64,000 bases of DNA, from assembly GCA_965153455.1 (NCBI GenBank), contig OZ234495.1, positions 930,001 through 994,000 of the forward strand, written 5' to 3'. The position numbers and the translations under genes were made by a program. This stretch comes from Sphagnum compactum. Lineage: Eukaryota; Bryophyta; Sphagnopsida; Sphagnales. The notes under the pieces are model-generated. The model searched no databases. It saw only the letters and a program-made list of their open reading frames with translations, and was not told the origin of the DNA. This document shows positions 24,802 to 33,720 of this stretch, in pieces; positions within the stretch are counted from its first letter, which is position 1; each line of letters starts with the position of its first letter.

Positions 24802-26146
24802 ATGCAGGCAGGAACAGAGGTGCCCAAAGTGACACTGTACTCAAACTATAGAAGCAAGTGTGCATGGCAGCTGATACTTGCTCTTCTGTGGAAAGGAATG
24901 GCTGAAAACCTGTGTGTCATTATTGGCACACTTTACAGCACCAATTGTCATTGAACTTAATGCAGAGTTTACCAAGCTGAACCCATTGCAGCCGATCCCT
25001 GTATTGGAGATTGATGGTGTAAAACTGTTTGATTCAGTTGCGATTCTACTTGTTTTTCCCTACACCCTTGAAATGCAATAAATGTTGGATTGCTTAAGAA
25101 ACATACCCAAGAGATTGGTATCTATAGCTACTTTGGCTTGCTATATGATTTCGCAAGACTCGAAGTCATTTGTCTTGAACCTAGATTGAGATATTGATAG
25201 GCGGACTAAGTACCCATTCCTCCAAGGATCTCTTTCCTGTGCAGCAATCAATTTCTTCCAGAAGGTTTCACTTTGTGATCCTGGTATGTAAATGCTTTGA
25301 AACATTTCTCGTCATGGTCATTCTCAGACCCATGTGGATTTGCAGGATTTTGAACATTGATATCAGGAAAGCCGAGTTAAGTAAGTTTGTGCAGAACGTG
25401 ATAGAGGAAACGCTGGGTAACGAGGAGTGGCTCACATGGGCACAAGGTGTCATTGAAAAGGGATTTACTGGTTTTGATCTTCTTCTCACTCACCATATTT
25501 TGAAGCACATCTGCATTTGTATGGTTGTAATGTGATTAAGTACCTGAACTCCACAAAGTCTGCAGATGTAGGCAAGGTTTAGGAATTGCAAGCATTATTT
25601 GAAGCTCCCTGGAAACGGAATTGTAACTGTAGAATGCTCCTCATAGATTAGATATCTCACAAGCCTTCCGTACTTGATTGTCTTTTACGATGCATCAATG
25701 CAGCTCTGCACCAAATAGTGGAAAAAACTGCTGGGAAGTACTGTTTTGGGGACACAGTTACCCTTGTAAGATCCATTTTTCTTTCATTTTGCAGTTCATC
25801 AGTCCTATTTCACCTTTGCTGCACTGTCTTGACTTATTGTTTCTGCACCTGGAGACTGATCATTTCCAATGAATATGAATAGGCGGATATCATGTTGGTT
25901 CCCCAAGTGGCAGGTGCAAACTGCTTCCAGGTGGACATGATATGCAAGTAGGCAATTCCAAAGTGCTATGAATGACCTCTTTCTACAGTAATTGCTCTAA
26001 CTGATTTTTGAAGCAGAATCTAATCTTTGCATTTCTGCGTGTAGGCACGATATCCAACAATCCAACGAGTTGTGGAAGCGTTGTATGAATTGCCTGAAGT
26101 TGAGGCTTCCATGCCTCCCAACCAACCAGACGCTCCAAAATCATGA
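24802..26146 (+). pseudogene. Zeta-class glutathione S-transferase (maleylacetoacetate isomerase) gene, decaying
   Basis: The start (24802) reads TEVPKVTLYSNYRSKCAWQL, the GSTZ thioredoxin-fold start with the Ser/Cys motif altered to RSKCAW. A +1 frame change after LALLWKG leads to EFTKLNPLQPIPVLEIDG and LFDSVAILL (ends 25051). The middle helix is only faint (AAINFFQKVSL near 25243). The last exons are clean and in phase: 25395-25470 (NVIEETLGNEEWLTWAQ), 25704-25765 (HQIVEKTAGKYCFGDTVTL), 25883-25930 (ADIMLVPQVAGANCFQ) and 26045-26146 (ARYPTIQRV ... PNQPDAPKS stop). The family acts in tyrosine breakdown. A frameshift and missing middle make a pseudogene likely, but an unusual exon structure is not excluded. 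Confidence 0.65.
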
Positions 26147-26612
26147 CTAATCTTGTGTGGCAAGAACTTACATCTAATGGTGCACCTCTGGGTTCTGCAA
26201 GATCAATAATGGGTTGGTGTGAAAAACTTCAATCCATGGCAAGGGTGTTAAGTAGACTATGAATGCGGTATTTTTAGTTCATGGAGAAGAAATGAATGCT
26301 ACAGTAGATAATAAACCCAACATTTTTGTATCGAACTATCACCAGGAATGATAGTAACTCGCTGTCCAATTGCTTCTCACTAGCTCAATCAGCTTCTGAC
26401 AATGGGAATAGATAAGTCTATAAGAATCCACTCACAAGTCTGAGCAAACAATTAGACAAAAATTTGTTAATCCTGACTTTCTGCACACAGCATGCAGACT
26501 CAGTCATATCAGCTTGCCATCAACAGGCATGTAATTGCTTTGAAAAAATAAATGGTTATGCATTAAACAATGCTAGATCACTTGTGGAAGGGCAATTACA
26601 GATGCACAAATT
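26147..26612. other. 3' flank of GST-like gene
   Basis: No gene seen; the sequence passes into tandem-repeat territory. Confidence 0.35.
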
Positions 26613-26745
26613 TTCAACCTGAAAGAAAACAGTGCCAGTCTTCAGCAGTCTTGGAGTGGCACGAGCAATTCCAGATACACGACTCTTCAACCTGAAATAA
26701 ACCGGACATGAGTCTTTGGCAGTCTTGGAGTAGCATGCTACTGCA
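26613..26745. repeat. About 70-bp tandem duplication
   Basis: CTTCAACCTGAAAG/ATAAA, then CAGTCTTGGAGT(G/A)GCA occurs twice at a spacing of about 70 bases. The copies are diverged. Confidence 0.65.
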
Positions 26746-26784
26746 CTGATCTTCCATCAACATTCATAACCCTAGATTCATGTT

Positions 26785-27862
26785 GCCATTCTGTAACTCC
26801 CAAATCCAAGAAACAAAGACCCTGTGTCATCAAACACAATCTTACATTATTTGAAGCTCATCATCATCTTCAAGCAGTTATGGCAGAAATTGAAAGTTCA
26901 CATGGAGGGATCTCAAGTCTTCAAGCTCACCGTTCTGTAACTCCCAAATCCAAGAAACAAAAACCATACATAATAAAACATGATCTTACAATTGCACTTC
27001 TGAACTCAATATCCAAGGAAGAAAAAAAAACCATGTGTCACATGATCTTACAATAGTTGAAGCCTGTCATTAGACCTTCAAGCAGTTACAGCTAAAATTG
27101 AGTTCACAATGGTGGGATTTCCTGAAGTCTTCCAAGCTTGCATTGCAGTTCTGAACTCCAAATCCAAACAACAAAAACCATACATCATAAAACACAATCT
27201 TACAATAGGTTGAAGCTCATCATCTTCAAGCAGTTATGGCAGAATTTGAGAGTTCACATGGTGGAATTCCTAATGTATTTCGAGCTCACATTGCATGTCT
27301 GAACTCCAAATCCAAGAAACAAAAAACCATGTCATAAAACACAATCTTACAAAGAATTGAAGCTCATCATCTTCAATCAATTATGGCAGAAATTGAGAGT
27401 TCACATGGTGGAATTCCTAAGGTATTTCAAGCTCACATTGCACTTCTGAACTCCAAATCCAAGAAACAAAAACCATTAGTCATAATAAACACAACCTTAC
27501 AATAGGTTGAGGCTCATCATCTTGAAGCAGTTACGGCAGAAATGGAGAGTTCACATGGTGGGATCCCTAAGGTCTCTCAAGCTCAGATCTTTAAGGTCAC
27601 TCAAGCCCACATTTCACTTCTGAACTCCAAATCCAAGAAACAAAAACCATAAGTCATAATAAACACAATCTTAGAATAGGTCGAAGCTCATCATCTGGAA
27701 GCAGTTATGGCAGAAATTGAGAGTTCACATTGTGGGATTGCTAAGGTCTTTCAAGCTCTTGCATGGCAGTCCTGAACTTCCAAATGCAAGAAACAAAAAC
27801 CCTAAACCATCAACAGGATCTTTACAACAGTTGAAGCTCATCATCATCTGCAGGCAGTTTGT
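26785..27862. repeat. About 150-bp tandem array, roughly seven copies
   Basis: Copies begin near 26788, 26932/26999, 27149, 27298, 27444, 27618 and 27771. Each opens TTCTGAACTCCAAATCCAAG and runs through AAACAAAAACCAT and a CACAATCTTACAATAGG block. GAAGCTCATCATCTTCAAG, CAGTTATGGCAGAAATTGAG and a TTCACATGGTGGGAT word follow. Length ranges from about 145 to 175 bases because of small indels. No conserved reading frame is maintained, so this is a minisatellite, not a repeat protein. Confidence 0.92.
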
Positions 27863-27985
27863 ATAATTCTCACAAAGTGCTGCTCATCAATTGCTAACAT
27901 TCTTTCGAGCAACAACAAAACATGATTTTGTGCTTTGCTTGCCACTAGTGACTGCTCGTGGTACCTCAGAAACTGAGCAAGGTTT

Positions 27986-28423
27986 TCAGTCTTTTGGTGG
28001 TGCTTCAAACAAAGGAGCCAGGTCTGGATCCGCAAGGTCCAGATCCATCCAGCCCTTGAGAACCATGAACTCTTGGTAGTGTGGTGGGGGCGTCACGGGA
28101 CGAGCCGCGCGGCAAAGCTCGTCGAAGTCGGAAGGAGGTCCATATACTCGGAGAATGGATACAAGAAACCTGCCTGCACTCTCGTCCAACAGCGGCGATC
28201 GCGGAGGCGGCATCTGTACCTCCAAGCGCTGCGATTGCTTCCTCGGTATTGTCTGCATGTTTCCCATAAGCCCCCTTCCTATGCTATTGCACACAATCTG
28301 CACACAATCTCCACAAAATCTGCACAATTCGATGGCAGCACGTCGGTGAACGAGAAGAAGCCGAAGTCTTTTGTTCGATGTCGAAGATCTGCTGTTGGCT
28401 GCGGCAGCAACGCTATCTTCCAC
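27986..28423 (-). CDS. Unrecognised 145-residue protein
   Basis: A single open frame from ATG 28423. The C-terminal 76 residues look protein-like: MPPPRSPLLDESAGRFLVSI, LRVYGPPSDFDELCRAARP, then HYQEFMVLKGWMDLDLADPD and the end LAPLFEAPPKD. The DNA here is GC-richer than its flanks. The N-terminal 70 residues are Arg/Cys-rich and less convincing, so translation may begin at an internal Met (near 28250 or 28213), possibly after an intron. No family is recognised and no function is proposed. It lies just beyond the 150-bp tandem array. The minus-strand open frame at 28279-28761 in another phase appears to be a shadow. Confidence 0.5.
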   Translation of the reverse strand: MEDSVAAAANSRSSTSNKRLRLLLVHRRAAIELCRFCGDCVQIVCNSIGRGLMGNMQTIPRKQSQRLEVQMPPPRSPLLDESAGRFLVSILRVYGPPSDFDELCRAARPVTPPPHYQEFMVLKGWMDLDLADPDLAPLFEAPPKD

Positions 28424-28795
28424 AAAAGATTCTGATGCCGCCCCAAGGGATGCTCACTTTTTCCACAGTGAAGAAGATGGCAGCAAAACCTATCCATCCA
28501 TCTCTGAGAAGGATTTCTTTGTGCGATTCTTCTGCACAGCCCACAGAGAACAACAACGACACATGTAAGAAACTCCTGGGAAAATCCTCTCTGCCTCCAC
28601 CAACATGTCGAAATGGTTGCCAAGGATTTCCAGAGCACTTGCAAAATCATCTTGCAATCATCTCCTTCTTCTTTCCCTGCTAGATGTCTTCCCAAGATGT
28701 CTTTTGTGCCAAAGTTAGGTTCTCGGATCTGGTACTCTACTCCAGTAAGGAGCAGATACACACCAAAGCAGAGAAATTCTCAAGAAGAAACTCTC
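28424..28795. other. Upstream region of the small ORF
   Basis: Several overlapping open frames on both strands, none with recognisable features; probably 5'UTR or promoter of the minus-strand ORF. Confidence 0.35.
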
Positions 28796-28797
28796 AA

Positions 28798-29113
28798 TGC
28801 TAGAATCCCTAGTACTAAGCAGGAAGCTAAACATGAGTGTTTTTCTGACACAAATTGCAGAGAATACTATCTCAGCAATCTTCAAATTGACTAGTTGCAG
28901 CTGCAAAATCCCTAGAAGTAAAGCAGGAAGCTCACATGAGTTTTTTTCTGACACAAATTTTAGAGAATCCTATCTCAGCAATCTTCAAATTGACCAGTTG
29001 CAGCTGCAAAATCCCTAGAAGTAAGCAGGAAGCTCAACATGAGTTTTTTTCTGACACAAATTGCAGAGAATCCTATCTCAGCAACCTTCAAAATTGACCA
29101 GTCGCAGCTGCAA
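28798..29113. repeat. About 107-bp tandem array, three copies
   Basis: Three copies open with TAGAATCCCTAGTA or AAAATCCCTAGAAGTA. They continue AGCAGGAAGCTCA, CATGAGTTTTTTTCTGACAC, AATCCTATCTCAGCAA and TTCAAATTGACCAGTTGCAG. The copies are about 90 percent alike by eye. Confidence 0.9.
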
Positions 29114-29147
29114 TGGCTGGACAATGAACTCCAGATTCCTCAGAAAC

Positions 29148-29296
29148 AAAGAAATTAGTATGATCAACCAACTTGAATGTGGTGGTTCTCAAAGCCCATC
29201 ATCATCTTCTTACTGGCATTGTATCAGAACATTGAAGAAATTAGTGATCATGAATGTGGTTCTCAAAGCCCATTCATCGTCTTACTGGAATTCTAA
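29148..29296. repeat. About 75-bp tandem duplication
   Basis: AAGAAATTAGT-ATCA, then GAATGTGGTTCTCAAAGCCC and a TCTTACTGG end are present twice, at 29150 and 29233. Confidence 0.8.
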
Positions 29297-30398
29297 CTAA
29301 AGATTGTGCCACAGTTGTGTTTTGCAAAATATTGTGATATTCATCAATATGCATTGATCTTTTTCTCTGTAGCAACAACAGAACACTCAATATCTAGATG
29401 CTGGCTAGTCTCCAGTGTATTGCTAGTCCATTAGAATTGTAGAGTGGAAGAAAGTAAATTAAAGAGCGTAAGCTTTTACAGAAGTGAAGAAGCAGCACAA
29501 TTCAATGGGCTTCACCTTGTTTTCAGAGCTTTTTGCAATCAGACTCAACCATATCAGGACTGTACCCGCCATCAGCCGATGCAAACTGGTCAAATTCAGT
29601 TGATACAAAGAGACAATTCTTGAAAGCTCAAATGAAGGGTACATACATTATCCAATGAAGCCCAGAGAATAATGAAGATCAAAACCCACCACACTCCCCA
29701 AGTCAGGACAATCTTGTCAAAAACTCACATAGCACACTCTACAGCCCTGTTCCAATAGATATGTACAGAAAGAAATAGACACCCAATCTCCAAGGAGACC
29801 TTTAAAGGCTCCATCATTGTCATGACAAAAAAGGACTCTACCTTTCCTGCAGGAATTGGATAGATATATCAACATGACCTTCACCAAGGATGACGCCTGC
29901 ATACACCTTTCTTCCTTGTATGTACAGTTGTGTTGCAATAGAATCTGGAAATAGCTGAGCTGCAGTCTCATTCTCAAAGCATTCAAACAAACCATTGGAC
30001 TACCAAAGATGGAGTTAAAAGGTGAGGTACAATCAGTTCATTTTCTCTCATTCTAAATGTCACACAATGATACACAACAGGAATTATCAAATCCTGATCA
30101 TCAACTTCATCTCTGATCATATTGGAAGCTCATGTGATGCAACAACAATTGTTCATGAGTTCCAAGTTGCTTTTCTACAGAATGGGAGAGCACGTAGCTC
30201 ATCACTTAGACCACTGCAACAAATTCAAAGAGGAGAATACTGATCAAGTCTTAGCAGACACATCCTAGGCCAAAACTCCTTTTCAGATACACAAATGAAC
30301 TCCACAGTATTGATGCAATTACAACCCTACTGCTTTCAACATCTACACACAGAACGAGCATGAAAATGCAGCACACATCCTCCCAACAGATGGATACC
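29297..30398. other. Intergenic DNA, no gene recognised
   Basis: A 92-codon minus-strand open frame at 29717-29995 and a plus frame at 30022-30243 lack recognisable domains; neither is called as a gene. Confidence 0.35.
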
Positions 30399-30600
30399 TG
30401 TGTTCTACCTCATTTGCTTCAGCGGCTACAAAGGGGAATGCAGATGCAGCAAGCAATCTCCTGAGAGCTACATCTGCTATGAATCTACCTCATTTGCTCC
30501 TGCAGCTAGCTACACAGGAGAAGGGAGATGCAGCATGCAACCTCATGACAGATACATCTGCTGTGAATCTACCACATTTTCTTTAGAAACAACAACAGCA
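30399..30600. repeat. About 85-bp tandem repeat, two copies and a part
   Basis: The phrase CTACCTCATTTGCTYC, then GCTACAMAGG-GA and ATGCAGCA, then CTACATCTGCTATGAAT repeats at about 85-base intervals. The open frame over it (30400-30687) simply reads the repeat, including a duplicated YICYEST/YICCEST, and is not called as a gene. Confidence 0.7.
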
Positions 30601-30770
30601 GCAACAACCCATCACATTCAATTGTTTCAGGATACAACTAGTGAATCTGCTTGTTTATTACATGAATGTGTATGTGTTTTCAAGTAAGGAGATTCCCCTG
30701 ATGCCTTCACATATGGGGAACATTCCAGTAATAGGGTATATGGTGAAATGCTCTACACAAAATTGGACCT

Positions 30771-30813
30771 AAGAGAAGAAGAAGAAGAAGATGTCTGTCT
30801 GTCTGTCTGTCTA
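30771..30813. repeat. (GAA)n and (TGTC)n microsatellites at PDX1 3' end
   Basis: A run of GAA units is followed by TGTC units repeated five times, immediately downstream of (and abutting) the PDX1 stop codon on the minus strand. Confidence 0.9.
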
Positions 30814-31749
30814 ATCGGATCTATCTGCAAATCGCTCAACCTCATCATCAGCTAGGTTTACCCCACCCATTCCTTCCCCGAGATCTGAACTGATGTTTGC
30901 CAGAAGCTGTGAGTCGTTATAATGCCTGACGGCTTGCACAATTGCTCGAGCACGCTTGGCTGGATTGGCAGATTTGAAGATGCCTGATCCCACAAACACG
31001 CCATCGCATCCCAACTGCATCATAAGAGCGGCATCGGCGGGAGTCGAGATCCCTCCGGCACCGAAGTTGAGGACGGGGAGCCTTCCTAGCTGCTTGACGA
31101 GCTTGACAAGCTCATAAGGCGCAGAAATCTGCTTGGCAAAGGTGAAAAGTTCGTCTTCATCCAGCAGTCGCAACCTCCTCATCTCTCCCAACACCGATCG
31201 CGCATGTCTGACGGCTTCAACTACGTTACCAGAGCCCGCCTCTCCTTTGGTCCTGATCATCGCTGCGCCCTCTGCAATTCGACGCAGAGCTTCTCCCAAG
31301 TTGCGACAACCGCATATGAATGGCACACGGAAGTTGTGCTTGTTGATGTGGTTCTCGTCATCCGCCGGCGTCAAGACTTCGCTCTCGTCAACGTAAGCCA
31401 CTCCAATCGCCTCCAGAATTTGCGCTTCTACAAAATGTCCAATCCTCGCTCTCGCGATCACCGGTATACTCACCGCCTTCTTGATCTCCTTTATAAGTCC
31501 CGGATCGCACATGCGCGCGACGCCTCCTCCTTCCTCTGCCCTAATATCGGCTGCCAGTCTATCGAATGCCATCACTGCAACTGCACCCGCCTGTTCAGCA
31601 ATGCGCGCTTGCTCGACGTCCGTCACATCCATTATCACTCCTCCTCTCAGCATCTGCGCCTGCCCGACTTTCACCGCGTAAGACGATTTCATTACATCTC
31701 CATTGTCGAGTATCGCAACCACTCCACCAGTCCCCGAAGCTTCTGCCAT
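30811..31749 (-). CDS. PDX1: PDX1-type pyridoxal 5'-phosphate synthase subunit, first catalytic lysine replaced
   Basis: Intronless, 312 residues, a full-length (beta/alpha)8 PdxS/SNZ protein. Normal members combine ribose 5-phosphate, glyceraldehyde 3-phosphate and ammonia (from the PDX2 glutaminase) into vitamin B6 in the cytosol. Retained: D41 in [26 protein letters not shown] (D121), the second catalytic lysine K168 in [12 protein letters not shown], and the phosphate loops GAGGIST and FVGSGIF. Changed: the conserved PVMAKARIGH reads [10 protein letters not shown], so R100 (codon AGA, 31452-31450) replaces the lysine that forms the first Schiff base. The usual VDYVDES reads VAYVDES (A118), and two residues are added in [14 protein letters not shown]. 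It may be a PDX1.2-like pseudoenzyme or a paralogue with altered chemistry. The start is the first ATG in family register (MAEASGTGG). Confidence 0.95.
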   Translation of the reverse strand: MAEASGTGGVVAILDNGDVMKSSYAVKVGQAQMLRGGVIMDVTDVEQARIAEQAGAVAVMAFDRLAADIRAEEGGGVARMCDPGLIKEIKKAVSIPVIARARIGHFVEAQILEAIGVAYVDESEVLTPADDENHINKHNFRVPFICGCRNLGEALRRIAEGAAMIRTKGEAGSGNVVEAVRHARSVLGEMRRLRLLDEDELFTFAKQISAPYELVKLVKQLGRLPVLNFGAGGISTPADAALMMQLGCDGVFVGSGIFKSANPAKRARAIVQAVRHYNDSQLLANISSDLGEGMGGVNLADDEVERFADRSD

Positions 31750-32290
31750 GCCAGTAGCCCTCCTCTTGCTGCAAACCACTTGCCTGCCTCCTCTTTCTCC
31801 ACTTCCTCCCGTCTCCTTGTCCTCCTCCTCCTTCTTCTTCTTCAGACTTCTTTTCGCACGCGAAACAAAAAACCCTCCAAACAACAACTTCAAAAACTGA
31901 AGCAAACCAGAGCAGACCAAAGCAAACAAGCAAAAACAAAAGGAGAACAAACGCGAAGCTACATACAACAACAAAAGGACTTCAAACAAGCTCCACACAT
32001 CACCGAATTCAACAATATGAATTGGAAACTGAGCAGTATGACACAATCTTCGTGATCAAATCTCGAACACAGAGCTTTCGTTTGGAAATTTCGAAGCTAT
32101 TTGGCTGTGAATGTCGATGGGTTTTTGAAAGATTTCTTCAGCCAGTTTTCGAGTGTCCTTCTGTCTTCCTCTCCCCTCTCGCGAAGCACAAACGGAAGCA
32201 AAGGCGAAGAAGCAACGCCGAGACACGAGTCCGTTTCATGTCCTTGTGAACGTTCTGGTCGTGTCTAGAGCTTTCCAGTAGAATCTACAA
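31750..32290 (-). promoter_or_regulatory. PDX1 5'UTR and promoter region
   Basis: Reading on the minus strand, the 31775-31860 part is a purine-rich GAA/GGA leader, common in plant 5'UTRs. The open frame extends upstream without stops to about 32046 but lacks homology, so it is regarded as leader. No TATA box assigned. Confidence 0.4.
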
Positions 32291-32810
32291 CTGCATCATG
32301 TTCCCATCTATGTGGGATGGTAGAATCCCATGTCCCCATATATATGTGTGGGGAGGAAACACCATGTCCCTATGTAGGTGAACCCCATGTTGCCATCCAT
32401 GTATTGGGGTGAAAACCAAATATCCCCATGTAGGTGAAACCCATCTTGCCATACATGTATGGAGTAAAAATTAATATCCCCATGTAGGTGAAACCCATGT
32501 CAATCTGCATGAGGGAGGTAGAAACCCATGTTCCCATTTTTGTGAAACCAATGTACCCTTTGTAGCTCTATGTATGCCATGTCAAACCCATGTATGTAGA
32601 AACCCATGGCCCCATGTGGCCCTTATGCTAAACCCATGTCTTCATGTATGTGAAACCTTTGAGAACCCCATAATTTTGAAATCCATGTATGTGAAACCCA
32701 TGTCCCTATGTATGTGGAGGGTAGACACACATGCAGCTGTATGTATGCCCTGTTGCTGCTTCATGTCATCATGAATATTATGGTCATGTCTAGAGCTTTC
32801 TCATTGTGTT
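32232..32810. repeat. Degenerate CCCATGT(A) array bounded by a direct repeat
   Basis: About 430 bases (32300-32730) consist of variants of GTGAAACCCATGTCCCCATGTA with a period near 30-35. The array is bounded by TTCATGTCCTTGTGAAC...GTGTCTAGAGCTTTCC at 32236 and TTCATGTCATCATGAA...GTCTAGAGCTTTCTC at 32760. These are two direct copies of about 42 bases, suggesting the array grew inside a duplicated segment. Confidence 0.75.
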
Positions 32811-32929
32811 CCTGAGCCCCCCCCCCAGCAGCCTCCAAGACCTTTTGATTCCAACCAAAGCTGAACTGGTCACACCAACTGTGACCATAGGAATTTGCAG
32901 CAAAACCCCCTCCACAAGAAAAATCAAGA

Positions 32930-33000
32930 AAAAAAAAAAAAAAAAAACCCCCCCCAAAACAAAACAAAACAAAACAAAACAAAAAAAAAAACAAACAAAC
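32930..33000. repeat. Poly-A / poly-C / (AAAAC)n simple repeat
   Basis: A run of A is followed by C8, then AAAAC units repeated five times and more A. It may be the tail of a retroposed sequence on the plus strand but is too simple to assign. Confidence 0.85.
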
Positions 33001-33189
33001 TAAAGGATAAAAACAGAAAGCAAAATCAAGTCCAATAAATAATTGAAGAATTTGCTTCACTATGATCAAGAAAGCATATATTGTAGTAGTAGTAGTACCT
33101 GGCACCTTCGACACTAATTATTATTATTTTACAAAAATGTTGAAATTTTCAAAAAAAAAATCATTTTTCCATAGAAGAAACTTTTGCTA

Positions 33190-33330
33190 GGGACAAAAAG
33201 AATATGTGGGAATATTCCTTTTTCAACATGGAATCTTCAAGCTTGATGAATCCTTCGACAAAAAGAATATTTAGGAATATTCCTTTTTCACGTGGAATCT
33301 TCAAACTTGAGTAATTCTTCGACAAACATA
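33190..33330. repeat. About 74-bp tandem duplication
   Basis: GACAAAAAGAATAT(G/TT)(T)GG, AATATTCCTTTTTCA, GTGGAATCTTCAA and CTTGA...TTCGACAAA occur twice in direct order. Confidence 0.85.
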
Positions 33331-33489
33331 TGTTATTGAAGTTGCTTGATCTTTCAACAACAACGCCACGTTATATTAGAAGATAGCATCTTTCACACAT
33401 GCGAAATGATGTGTTTTGTAGTTACATCCAATGTAATTGGTGTTATTTGGTGTAAATCATATATATTAATTTAGTAAGTCTGTCTGTGA

Positions 33490-33720
33490 CGGAGGTTTTG
33501 GGGGGTGGGGGAGGGAGAGGCCGGTGAAGCAGCAGGTGACAGGGCGAGGGAGGGCCAGCACAGGGCGGGAAATTAATTATATATAACAGGGGAACGAGGG
33601 GGAGGATCAACGGGTTAAAGAATCGGAGTGGAAAATGCGAAGGACGGGGGGGAGATCGACGGGGTAAAAAATCAAAGTGGGCAATGGTAAGGACCGGGCG
33701 GGGGGAGCTCGACGGATGCA
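33490..33720. repeat. G-rich block with about 52-bp tandem units
   Basis: Begins with GGGGGGTGGGGGAGGGAG, which has four G-runs able to form a quadruplex, in otherwise AT-rich DNA. From 33600 the phrase GGATCAACGGGTTAAAGAATC, GGCAATGGTAAGGACCGG-type, repeats at about 52 bases for two copies and a partial third (GAGCTCGACGG). Confidence 0.6.

Noticed and set aside
26785-27862. CRISPR-like array
   Set aside because: Units are about 150 bases, contiguous and diverged along their whole length, without repeat/spacer alternation, in a plant nuclear setting.
28279-28761. 160-codon minus-strand frame overlapping the small ORF
   Set aside because: Cys/Trp/Arg-rich composition typical of a shadow frame and no domain.
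30400-30687. 95-codon frame with Cys-rich repeats
   Set aside because: It follows an 85-bp DNA tandem repeat and has no signal peptide or known Cys pattern.
31204-32055. 283-codon plus-strand open frame antisense to PDX1
   Set aside because: It is the mirror of a GC-rich coding region; composition is His/Arg/Ser-biased and no family is recognisable, while the minus-strand PDX1 is unmistakable.
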